A program made the translations under genes and the position numbers. 64,000 bases of DNA from QZKY01 sp964488675. Lineage in GTDB: Bacteria; Pseudomonadota; Gammaproteobacteria; Burkholderiales; Burkholderiaceae_D. Below, in pieces: positions 53,101 through 60,469 of this stretch. Every line of letters begins with the position of its first letter. Position 1 is the first letter of the stretch. The notes below the pieces were generated by a model, which made no database searches, was not told where the DNA came from, and saw nothing but the letters and a program-made list of their open reading frames with translations. The stretch spans positions 26,537 through 90,536 of the forward strand of contig CAZAWA010000001.1 in assembly GCA_964488675.1 (NCBI GenBank). The letters are read 5' to 3'.

Positions 53101-55359
53101 ATCGGCGGTGCCTTCACCCGCCGCCTCTGTCACCACATCGCCGACACTGTCGACCACATAGATGTCGCTGCCCAGACCGCCAAACATCTCGTCAGCACCC
53201 GCCTTGCCATCGAGCGTATCATCCCCGCCTTTGCCATAGAGTATGTCGGCCGTGGCGAGGCCATTCAACACTTCGCCGTTGTCAGTGCCCACAAAGTAGC
53301 CGAATGTATCGTCTATGGAAGCTATCGCGCTGACATTGCCCACTTCGTCGAATTGCTTGACTTTGATATCGCCGGAGGCATAGCTGCCAGAAGCCAAAAC
53401 AAAGCTTTCGCCAGTGCCAACCTCCCAGCTATCCCCGCCATCGGTGCTGTATTGCCAGGTAGCGCCAACTTCAAGGCCATCAACGGTCACGCCGTCTGCA
53501 GTCACTTCAAGCGTCAGATCGCCCGGCGTCATCGTGTCGACAATATAGTCATCTGCAAGCGACACCGATCCCACGCCTGCTGCGCCGGATGACACTGCCG
53601 AAACACCTGTCATGTCTACCGATATCGTGTTGGTTATGTCGCGTGCCGTGCCGGGAGCTGGCGTGAAGGTGGCGGTGTAGACGATCCCTTCGTTATCAAC
53701 ATTGACCAGATTGGAAAGCACACCGTTATCGGCCGTCGCATCATCCGCAAGAACGAAGCCACTCACTTCTTGATTGAAGGTAAAGGTCACCGTCGCCGTC
53801 TCATCAGCCGCCAACTCGGCTTTGTCCATCGTAATCACCAGCGTCGGCAACAGCGTGTCAACGACATAGCTGGGCGAGGAGATCGTTCCGACTGCGTTCG
53901 CACCTGTCGTACCGCCTGTTCCCACTGCGGTCATGTCAACCGTGATGAGATTGCTCAGATCTACCAGATTCGTCGTCGGCGTGAAAGTGACGGTGTAGGT
54001 TTCCCCACCATCACCATCCGGGGTTGCTGCCGAGAGAGCGCCGAATGTGCCGTTCTGTACGGTCACATCTGCCAATGTGAAATCGCTCATCACTTCGGTG
54101 AAAGCAAAAGTCACCGTGGCAGTCTGGCCTGCGGCCAACACATAATCGCTCAAGGTCACCGTTCCCGTCGGAAGCACATCAACTCCTGTTGCCGTAGTCG
54201 TGGTGACGCTTACAGGATCTGACGGAACACCAACTTCATCGATCTCTGCCGTGATGCTGAATGTGCTATTACCCTGAGAAGTAATGTCCGCCTCGGGAAT
54301 CAATACTGACACCGTTCCAGCAGTAATGTCGGCCTGGAGAAGCGTGTATGCGATATCCACGGCATTTACGCCGCTACCCCAGTGAACGGTCAGCGTATCG
54401 CCCGCCACGGCCCCTGAATCATCGATACCGACCACCACCACAGAACCAGCGCCGCCACCTTCACTCGATGCCGCTTCGTCGGCATTGATCAAGCCGCCAT
54501 CCATTTCCACGACTGAATCGATTGTGGGCTTCTGCCGGGTGTCGATCGCAAAGTTGTCCGAATAGACGGACCCTTTACCCGCCTGTGCGGCACCGTCCTC
54601 AACGGTGGTCATGTTGAGGATAATGACATTCGTCGCGTCAGTGATGCCGGGGGCCGGCGTAAAAGTCGCAGTCCAGGTGATGTTATCTGTGGTCGCCACA
54701 TTCGACAGCGCTCCGTTTGTTACTGTCAGATCGGCATTCGAAAAATTGGACACCTCTTCACTAAAAACAATAGTGACCGTCGCCGTCTCACCCACTCCGA
54801 GCGTGGTGTCGGAAATAGCAATGTATGCCATCGGGAGCGGATCACCCGCCAGCACATGGCGCCACTGCGCGACATCTGCCTTGAACGGCATCATGCCGCC
54901 AATGGCCCAGCTGCCACCGAGCTCTGCTGCACCGATCTTGCCATCGCTTGCCGCCACATCCGCGCCAATGGCACGGGAAAGCTGTTTGATGAACGCTGCG
55001 CCGGTTGTACCTTGCGCGACATCACAGGCATAAAGCTGCAGCATGCCGTCATCGGCAAGCGCAATGCCCAGTGTGCGCAGTTCGGCGCGATAAGCCTCAA
55101 CCGCTTCTGCGTCAATGCGGGACGATCCGAGCATCAGCGCACCGGGCTGTCCGTGCGCAACGATGTGAATCGCTTTCAGTTGCTGCATCTCACGCAGAAC
55201 GCGAGCAATCTGGAGCAATCCGTCGCCGCCTGCCTGCAGGAGGTGCGCCTGGACGCCGTCCTCAAGTTGCGCCAGCAGATAGGCGACATCAGGAACTTGC
55301 GCATCGATAAAGACGATTTGGCGCACTTCTTGAGGGGGGGTTGCGTTGCGCGTGTTCAT
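50158..55359 (-). CDS. giant RTX protein with DUF4347, Ig-like domains and calcium-binding repeats
   Basis: About 1733 residues from the ATG at 55357-55359, preceded by GGAGG. Order of parts: DUF4347 (about 15-165) with His69 in HIVAHGQPG and Cys112 in LYACDVA; Ig-like repeats (about 176-275, 280-390, 397-500, 505-610), three sharing a TATVTxxFxxxVSxF-type core; then from about 695 a long array with about 29 RTX nonapeptides (GGxGxDxxx) interleaved with at least nine copies of an 80-residue VENLTLTG/NGTGN module; and a serralysin-like C-terminal region (about 1640-1733: ADYFVFDAATGS, DFVSATDVINLDS). There is no Sec signal peptide, so type I secretion guided by the C terminus is expected. No transporter genes are in the window. 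Likely a surface or matrix adhesin (inference). Confidence 0.88.
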   Translation of the reverse strand: MNTRNATPPQEVRQIVFIDAQVPDVAYLLAQLEDGVQAHLLQAGGDGLLQIARVLREMQQLKAIHIVAHGQPGALMLGSSRIDAEAVEAYRAELRTLGIALADDGMLQLYACDVAQGTTGAAFIKQLSRAIGADVAASDGKIGAAELGGSWAIGGMMPFKADVAQWRHVLAGDPLPMAYIAISDTTLGVGETATVTIVFSEEVSNFSNADLTVTNGALSNVATTDNITWTATFTPAPGITDATNVIILNMTTVEDGAAQAGKGSVYSDNFAIDTRQKPTIDSVVEMDGGLINADEAASSEGGGAGSVVVVGIDDSGAVAGDTLTVHWGSGVNAVDIAYTLLQADITAGTVSVLIPEADITSQGNSTFSITAEIDEVGVPSDPVSVTTTTATGVDVLPTGTVTLSDYVLAAGQTATVTFAFTEVMSDFTLADVTVQNGTFGALSAATPDGDGGETYTVTFTPTTNLVDLSNLITVDMTAVGTGGTTGANAVGTISSPSYVVDTLLPTLVITMDKAELAADETATVTFTFNQEVSGFVLADDATADNGVLSNLVNVDNEGIVYTATFTPAPGTARDITNTISVDMTGVSAVSSGAAGVGSVSLADDYIVDTMTPGDLTLEVTADGVTVDGLEVGATWQYSTDGGDSWEVGTGESFVLASGSYASGDIKVKQFDEVGNVSAIASIDDTFGYFVGTDNGEVLNGLATADILYGKGGDDTLDGKAGADEMFGGLGSDIYVVDSVGDVVTEAAGEGTADLVKVAITAAATYTLTANVENATVTSVAAINLTGNALANILTGNSAANILDGGAEADTMNGGAGNDTYVVDNLLDRVFENASAGTDLVKSSVDFTLGDNVENLTLTGADAIEGIGNLLANTIDGSQNAAANELTGGAGNDIYIVGALDTVVEGVNAGTDTVQSAITYTLAANLENLTLTGTDHVNGTGNTANNTLVGNDGNNTLAGGAGNDTMNGGLGNDRLDGGDGTDLMAGGQGDDTYVVGILGDSVTEYFGEGDADTVESSITYTLGSYLENLTLVGVAAINGTGNTLANTLTGNAAANTLSGGAGADTMVGEDGDDIYVVDNINDVVTEVADEGNDTVNSSVTYTLAANVDNLTLTGSAVINGTGNADDNILTGNAAANILTGGDGDDTYYVASGDTVVEAADEGDDLVISTVTHTLAVNVDDLELTGTATINGTGNALANTLTGNGAANILDGGAGADSMAGGLGNDVYKVDNAGDTVTENANAGTDRVESSVTFDMGANGANVENLTLTGSAAIDGTGNGLANVIIGNDNANDLLGGAGNDTLKGGGGADTLDGQTGTDKLEGGSGSDTYTVDIKKLGTTTTTVALEDAVTEVADSLKVDTDEIVLRGSWATTNDSTLTVANYIEDFDASATGTTKINVTGNTLDNVITGNDAANTLSGGAGVDTLNGGLGNDTLNGGTGADTMVGGEGDDIYVRDNAGDVITEASGEGDDTVQSSLAYTLLDDLENLTLTGSLAINGTGNAGVNILIGNTAANTLDGGAGADTMRGGAGNDKYIVDDTNDIVTENASAGTDLVEASATFTLGANVENLTLTGIGDINGTGNALVNTLTGNDGDNTLDGAAGNDILVGGLGDDTLIGGLGSDKLTGGGGADYFVFDAATGSTNVDTIADFVSATDVINLDSAIFTALSSGALGGTSFVSAAGAAAVAGDENDYVIYDTASGKLYYDADGSGAGAKVQIATLTGNPTLLATDIVVL

Positions 55360-56105
55360 ATTGTGACCTCCAAAATTTAGTTCAGGATGAGATGCCGCAT
55401 GACGCGTGGAACTGGGGAGTTGCTCAGGGAAATTCCTGAACCGAACTGCGTCAAGCCACTGCGCCCGATCAGGCCGCAGCAAATTTGCTTTGGGATAGAT
55501 TGATCTTTAACTTTGGTCATTGCTTTTTAATTAATGCCAAACATTATTCGGCCACAAAACAGCAGGCATAAGTGGGTATGTCTTGTTTATCGGCAACTCT
55601 CAGGAAAACTTGAAGAAGCCCAGCCTGCCATCACGACGACATCAACAACCAGCCGTCAATTGCATTTCATGGGTGCATTCTTTGTGTAAACCAATGGCTT
55701 ATGCGCAACTTATGGCGAGGCTGTCATGCGCCCAAATTGAAACCGCTCATTAAAAACTGTTGATTTTGGGCGATGACTTTTACGCTGCGGCCCACGGGGC
55801 GCGCCAAAGAACGGGCGGGTTGCCGCAAGGCAACTCATTATGCGGGATTATACTTGATTGTTGCCGTGCGGCAATTTTAGCGAAGGGGGGGTAAATAAAG
55901 CGATTGATTCGAGCAGAATCGATTATCTTGCCAAATGCGTCATGGCGTGAAGATTTATTGATATTTATCAAGAAGGCTGCATACCCTAATTCGGTTCTTA
56001 AATGTTCGCCAAGAAAATTCGGGGGTTTCCAAAACACCCTGCCATGCCAGTTGATTCAGTTGTTGTCTGGCTGACCCAATAATTATGGGCAGCGAGCGAA
56101 AAGCC
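55360..56105. other. long leader region upstream of the RTX gene
   Basis: About 750 bp without a supported gene, between motD and the RTX gene. It holds small hairpins (GTTGCC/GGCAAC at 55819-55834; TTGCC/GGCAA at 55861-55874 followed by TTTT, a possible weak terminator but on the strand away from motD) and an imperfect dyad at 55902-55924. Such length suggests heavy regulation of the RTX gene. Confidence 0.55.
55902..55924. promoter_or_regulatory. possible operator dyad upstream of the RTX gene
   Basis: GATTGATTC, 5 bases, GAATCGATT: 7 of 9 positions pair. It lies about 545 bp ahead of the RTX start codon. The binding protein, if any, is unknown. Confidence 0.35.
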
Positions 56106-56903
56106 TTAGGGACGCGTGACTGGCTTTGACTGCAACGGCAATTCGGTAATGGTTTCCGGCATGGCCGACAGGATCATCAGTTGCACCCGACGGTTGCGCT
56201 GCCGCCCCTCCTCGGTATCATTCGTGTCAACCGGCAGTGTCGCGGCATGGCCTATCGCCTGCAGGCGCGTTTCACTGACGCCATTCTCGACAAACAGCCG
56301 TATTACGCTGCTGGCCCGCACCGCCGACAGTTCCCAGTTAGAGGGAAACATCTCGGTACCGATCGGGATGCTGTCGGTGTGGCCTTCGACCTGAACCATG
56401 TGGGTATCATCCTTGAGGACGCGCGCGACCGCCTGCAGCGTCTGCTTTGACTGTTCATTGAGCTTGGCTTCGGCCGGCGCGAACAGCACGCTGGCGTTGA
56501 TTTCGACATTGATCCCGCGACCGGTCTGCATCACACGAACCTTGCCCTCCTTAATCAGCGGCGCGAGCGACGCAAGCAGGCTTTGCGCCATGTTCGTCAT
56601 CTGCTCTTTTTCGCGCTTGATGGCCGCTTCCGTCGCGCGCTGTTTCTGCTGCGCGAAAGGTCTGGGCGGCAGAGTCTGCACCGTGCTGGTTTCCTGATCC
56701 ATTACCACTGGTTTAAGCGAAGGCCCCTTGCCGAAAGCCATCACGATGGAGTTCGACAGCACACGATACTTGCCCTCGTTGAGATTGGAAATCGCGTACA
56801 TCACGACAAAAAAAGCAAACAGCAGCGTGATGAAATCAGCATAGGACACCAACCAACGCTCATGGTTGTCGTGTTCCTCCTCTTGCCGTTTGCGCGCCAT
56901 CAA
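56106..56903 (-). CDS. motD: flagellar motor protein MotD (MotB family)
   Basis: 265 residues. One membrane segment near the N terminus (LVSYADFITLLFAFFVVMYAIS) holds the proton-binding Asp. The C-terminal OmpA-like peptidoglycan-binding domain (about 135-240) contains VEGHTDSIPI and NWELSAVRASSVIRL. Position after motC and fliA matches the MotC/MotD stator set of Pseudomonas rather than the enteric motAB locus. Overlaps motC by 4 bp. Confidence 0.94.
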   Translation of the reverse strand: MMARKRQEEEHDNHERWLVSYADFITLLFAFFVVMYAISNLNEGKYRVLSNSIVMAFGKGPSLKPVVMDQETSTVQTLPPRPFAQQKQRATEAAIKREKEQMTNMAQSLLASLAPLIKEGKVRVMQTGRGINVEINASVLFAPAEAKLNEQSKQTLQAVARVLKDDTHMVQVEGHTDSIPIGTEMFPSNWELSAVRASSVIRLFVENGVSETRLQAIGHAATLPVDTNDTEEGRQRNRRVQLMILSAMPETITELPLQSKPVTRP

Positions 56904-57640
56904 TTTTTCCGGTAAACCAGCATGCGCTCTTCAATCACGCGGGAATTTTCGCTGTTGGCCATGCCAATGAAGGCGTCCGCCAGCATTTCGCGCTTTTGCA
57001 CTTCCTTATTAAGCAGGGATCTGAGACGGGCGCCTATCGGCAGGAACAAGAGGTTGGCCAGCCCGACGCCATAAATGGTCGCAACAAAAGCAACCGCAAT
57101 CCCGCTGCCGAGCTTGCCCGGATCGGTGAGGTTTTCCATCACATGAATCAGGCCCAGCACCGCGCCCAGAATCCCGATGGTTGGCGCATAACCGCCAGCC
57201 GACTCCCAGACCCTGACTGCCAGCCTCTCGCGCGCCTCATAAACCGCAATCTCCTGGTTGAGCAGTTCGCGCATGACAGCCGGATCAACACCGTCGATAA
57301 TCAGGCGAAGCCCCTGCTGGACGAACGGATCGCTCTCGACCGTCATGTAGCGCTCCAGGCTGAGAAAACCCTCGCGTCTGGCCGTTGTGCTCCACAAGGC
57401 CATGTTGCGCGCCAGCGCCCCATCATCCGAGGCGGGCGCGAAGGCAGCCGTCGCCAACTTGATCCCGCGCAGGAAATTCCCCATTCCGCTTTGCAGCAGC
57501 ACGGCGCCGAGCGTCCCGACCACCACGATGATAAAAGCGGCCGGCTGCACCAGCGATCGGATGTGACCGCCCTCCAGCACCTGACCGACCAGGATGCCGC
57601 CGATGCCGAGTATCAGCCCTGCTAAGCTACCCCAGTCCAT
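56900..57640 (-). CDS. motC: flagellar motor protein MotC (MotA family)
   Basis: 246 residues with four membrane segments. LNQEIAVYEARERLAVRVWESAGGYAPTIGILGAVLGLIHVM and GSGIAVAFVATIYGVGLANLLFLPIGARLR are MotA/ExbB signatures. It forms the proton channel with MotD. Overlaps fliA by 19 bp. Confidence 0.95.
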   Translation of the reverse strand: MDWGSLAGLILGIGGILVGQVLEGGHIRSLVQPAAFIIVVVGTLGAVLLQSGMGNFLRGIKLATAAFAPASDDGALARNMALWSTTARREGFLSLERYMTVESDPFVQQGLRLIIDGVDPAVMRELLNQEIAVYEARERLAVRVWESAGGYAPTIGILGAVLGLIHVMENLTDPGKLGSGIAVAFVATIYGVGLANLLFLPIGARLRSLLNKEVQKREMLADAFIGMANSENSRVIEERMLVYRKN

Positions 57641-58353
57641 GCCTGCTCCCTCAATTTGGCGCGCATCCGCGCGATGGCCTGACTATGCAACTGACTCACC
57701 CGCGATTCGGACACACCCATGATTGCGCCAATCTCCTTAAGATTCATTTCCTGCTCGTAGTACAAGCCCATCAATATCTTTTCCCGATCCGGCAAATCAT
57801 GGATCGCCTGCACCACTGCCGCGCGGAACCCGGCATTCATCAGCAACTGCAACGGATCGTCGGCCAGATCCGCCGCATAGCGGTCGAGAAAATGCTCCCC
57901 CTCCTCGCTTTCGTGAAAATCCTCGTAGTAAATAAGTTGATGGCCGCTGCCTTCTCCCAGCATTTCCTGATAGGCCGTTAGTGACAGCTTGAGTTGCGCG
58001 GCAACTTCGCTTTCGCTCGGTGCGCGTCCCAGCCTCTGCTCCAGCAGATTCATCGCGCCCTCAATCTTGCGCATGTTCTGGCGCATGCCGCGCGGCATCC
58101 AGTCGGTGCTGCGCAACTCATCCAGCATGGAGCCGCGAATCCGCTGCATGGCGTAAGTCTCGAACTGCGCACCATGCACTTCTTCATAGCGGCTAATGGC
58201 ATCCAGCAGACCGATCATGCCAGCCTGGATCAGATCGTCCACCTCGACGCTGGGCGGCAACCTGGCTTTCATCAGGTGTGCGATTTTCTTTACCAGCGGC
58301 GCATGCGCGGTTATCAGGTGATTTCTGTTCGCTTTTCCATGAACGTTATACAT
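57622..58353 (-). CDS. fliA: RNA polymerase sigma-28 factor FliA
   Basis: 243 residues. Region 2: HLMKARLPPSVEVDDLIQAGMIGLLDAISRYEEVHGAQFETYAMQRIRGSMLDELR; region 4: LPDREKILMGLYYEQEMNLKEIGAIMGVSESRVSQLHSQAIARMRAKL. It reads the promoters found ahead of fliC, flgM and flgK, and is inhibited by FlgM. Confidence 0.97.
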   Translation of the reverse strand: MYNVHGKANRNHLITAHAPLVKKIAHLMKARLPPSVEVDDLIQAGMIGLLDAISRYEEVHGAQFETYAMQRIRGSMLDELRSTDWMPRGMRQNMRKIEGAMNLLEQRLGRAPSESEVAAQLKLSLTAYQEMLGEGSGHQLIYYEDFHESEEGEHFLDRYAADLADDPLQLLMNAGFRAAVVQAIHDLPDREKILMGLYYEQEMNLKEIGAIMGVSESRVSQLHSQAIARMRAKLREQAWTGVA

Positions 58354-58377
58354 TCATCATGCCAAGAAGTATGTTCC

Positions 58378-59202
58378 CTAGGACATCATGCCATAACCAG
58401 CCGACGGCACTCCAGAAGATGAAAAATAACCCGCCAGACGGCGAAATGCAACTGATGGGCGTGCCGTCTGGTGCACATCAGCCACATGACGCCCAAAACG
58501 GGCAGGCCGGTTGTGATGCTCGTCCGCAGGGAGGAATCCAATGGAGTGAAGCGATACGGCAAGATAACGGCTGGCCGCCTTTGCCATGTTGGCGTATACC
58601 ACCTGCGCCCGCTGTTCGCTCGTTCCGGTTACCAGCACGCTGAATGGTCGTCGACCGTACTGCGAATCGATGCGCTTGATGATCGAATACGCCGACTTGA
58701 TCGATGCCGCGCTATCCGAAACCTGAACGACAATTTCACCGTCCGCCACGGCTGCGAGAGGCAAATTGCCTTCGGCATCCAGTTCTGCATCAATCATCAT
58801 CACGTCAAATTGCCCGGCCAGCGCATCAAATGAGGACACAAGACGGGATGCCTGATGCCGGTTGCGCAAAACCGCCTGCACCGAACTGCGCGCCAGGGTT
58901 GCCAGAGCGAACCCTTGCGGCGTATGTTGCACGGCATCGTCAAGTTCGTACTCGCGACGCGCGACATGCAGCAAGGTGACGCCCTGACTGATGTCAAGAC
59001 AGGACGCAACGCCGCGCGATCCGACGCAGGCGTCCAGCAGCAAAACCGAATTGCCGGCGCTCGCCAGAGATTCGCCAAGACTCACCAGCATGGCGCTCTT
59101 TTCATCTCCCGGCACACTCGACAGAAAAGTAAACACGCGCGGCCGCGAACCGGCCAGCATTCGCCGCAAACCCTCGGCCTGATCGAATGCAGCCTTATCC
59201 AA
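58378..59202 (-). CDS. flhG: FlhG/FleN-like flagellar number regulator with degenerate P-loop
   Basis: 274 residues. The N-terminal DQAEGLRRML matches the FlhG motif that activates FlhF. The MinD/ParA fold is visible (VLLLDACVGSRGVASCLDI, DVMMIDAELDAEG). The deviant Walker A (normally KGGxGKT/S) reads SVPGDEKSA at residues 29-37, keeping only the final Lys-Ser, so nucleotide binding may be weak or lost. It normally limits the number of polar flagella. Overlaps flhF by 8 bp. Confidence 0.88.
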   Translation of the reverse strand: MDKAAFDQAEGLRRMLAGSRPRVFTFLSSVPGDEKSAMLVSLGESLASAGNSVLLLDACVGSRGVASCLDISQGVTLLHVARREYELDDAVQHTPQGFALATLARSSVQAVLRNRHQASRLVSSFDALAGQFDVMMIDAELDAEGNLPLAAVADGEIVVQVSDSAASIKSAYSIIKRIDSQYGRRPFSVLVTGTSEQRAQVVYANMAKAASRYLAVSLHSIGFLPADEHHNRPARFGRHVADVHQTARPSVAFRRLAGYFSSSGVPSAGYGMMS

Positions 59203-60469
59203 GGATCACCTCACGCAGGCTTTTGTCATTCATCGCGCGCGCCGTATTGGCCACCACCAGCGGCAACTCGTCATCCTGATAACGGAAAGGCGCGGTCTCG
59301 CGCTTCATCCGGAATGCGCGGTCAACCAGATACTGCTTGTTGGCGAGATGGAGGTCTTCCGGCACGCGCTGGCCGTTGGCGACATAGAACAGCTTGAGCT
59401 TTTGCCGTATGACGACATCCAGCACGCTGCCTACGGTTGCCGCCTCGTCGAGCTTGGTCATCACGCATCCGGCCAACCCATTGCCCTTGTACGCACGCAC
59501 CACTTCGTTTAGCGTTTCGCCAGTCGAAGTCGCCGACAGGCACAACAGGCGCTTCACCGGAACGCCGGCACCGGACAGCATGGCAACCTGCTCGGCTACC
59601 ATCTTGTCGCGCTGGCTGACGCCAACGGTATCGATCAGCACCGTATGCTTGTTTTTAAGTTCCTCAAGTGCATGGCGCAGGTCGGTTTCGTCCTTGACCG
59701 AATGCACCATCACGCCAAGGATCTTGCCGTATATGCGAAGCTGCTCGAAGCCGCCAATGCGATAGCCGTCTGTCGTGATCAGCGCCAGCCTGCTCGCGCC
59801 GTGCCGCATCACGCAGCGCGCGGCCAGTTTGGCCGTGGTCGTGGTCTTGCCAACTCCGGTTGGCCCGACAAGCGCGAACACGCCGCCTTTGTCCAGCAGT
59901 TCGTTTTCATCCTTCATCGTATTCAGGTTGCGCGCCAGAATCGACTTGATCCAGTTCATGCCGCCGCGCGGCTTTTCGCTATCCGGCAATTTCTCGGTCA
60001 GATAGCGCGCCAGCGTGGCGCTGAACCCGGCGGCCAGCATTTCGCGCATCACCTCCGCTTTCATCGGCTCGCGCTGATGCTGGCTGCTCCAGGAAAGCTC
60101 CGTCAGTTGCGCCTCCAGCATGCCGCGCATCGAACGGATTTCCGACATGACCTGCTGCATCTCCCTGTCTGCAGCTTCCTTCGCCATCGAGATGCCTTGT
60201 TCATTGCGGGAGCGCGACTGAGGCTCGCGCACGGGCTCCTGCTTGATCTTGCGTCCGGACGAAATGGCTGCGATCGTATGCGCGGACAAAGCCTCCCGTT
60301 CGACAACGGGTTCTGCCAGCGACGACATGTCGTCCGCCGCCAGTGCCAGAATCTCGACGCCGCCGTTGACCGAACGGTTTGAAAGGATCACGGCATCTGG
60401 CCCGAGCGCATCTCGTAATTTTCGTAACGCTTCGCGCGATGTGCTTGCAGAGAATTTTCTTACATTCAT
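59195..60469 (-). CDS. flhF: flagellar SRP-like GTPase FlhF
   Basis: 424 residues. N-terminal basic B domain (MNVRKFSASTSREALRKLRDALGPDAVILSN), helical N domain, then the G domain with GPTGVGKTTTTAKLAAR (from residue 202), DTVGVSQRD and TKLDEAATVG. It sets the pole at which the flagellum is built. Overlaps flhA by 4 bp. Confidence 0.96.
   Translation of the reverse strand: MNVRKFSASTSREALRKLRDALGPDAVILSNRSVNGGVEILALAADDMSSLAEPVVEREALSAHTIAAISSGRKIKQEPVREPQSRSRNEQGISMAKEAADREMQQVMSEIRSMRGMLEAQLTELSWSSQHQREPMKAEVMREMLAAGFSATLARYLTEKLPDSEKPRGGMNWIKSILARNLNTMKDENELLDKGGVFALVGPTGVGKTTTTAKLAARCVMRHGASRLALITTDGYRIGGFEQLRIYGKILGVMVHSVKDETDLRHALEELKNKHTVLIDTVGVSQRDKMVAEQVAMLSGAGVPVKRLLCLSATSTGETLNEVVRAYKGNGLAGCVMTKLDEAATVGSVLDVVIRQKLKLFYVANGQRVPEDLHLANKQYLVDRAFRMKRETAPFRYQDDELPLVVANTARAMNDKSLREVILG

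Noticed and set aside
50158..53280. RTX region considered as a CRISPR-like or tandem DNA repeat
   Set aside because: Repeat spacing follows codons and protein motifs (GGxGxDxxx), with no constant spacer length or conserved DNA repeat; it is a protein-level repeat.
52555..53592. Plus-strand open frame of 345 codons opposite the RTX array
   Set aside because: Antisense to the repeat region; its length comes from the lack of stop codons in the complement of Gly/Asp/Asn repeats, with no family features.
55780..56037. 85-codon minus-strand frame between motD and the RTX gene
   Set aside because: No family resemblance, no ribosome binding site, mixed composition; more likely chance within a regulatory leader.
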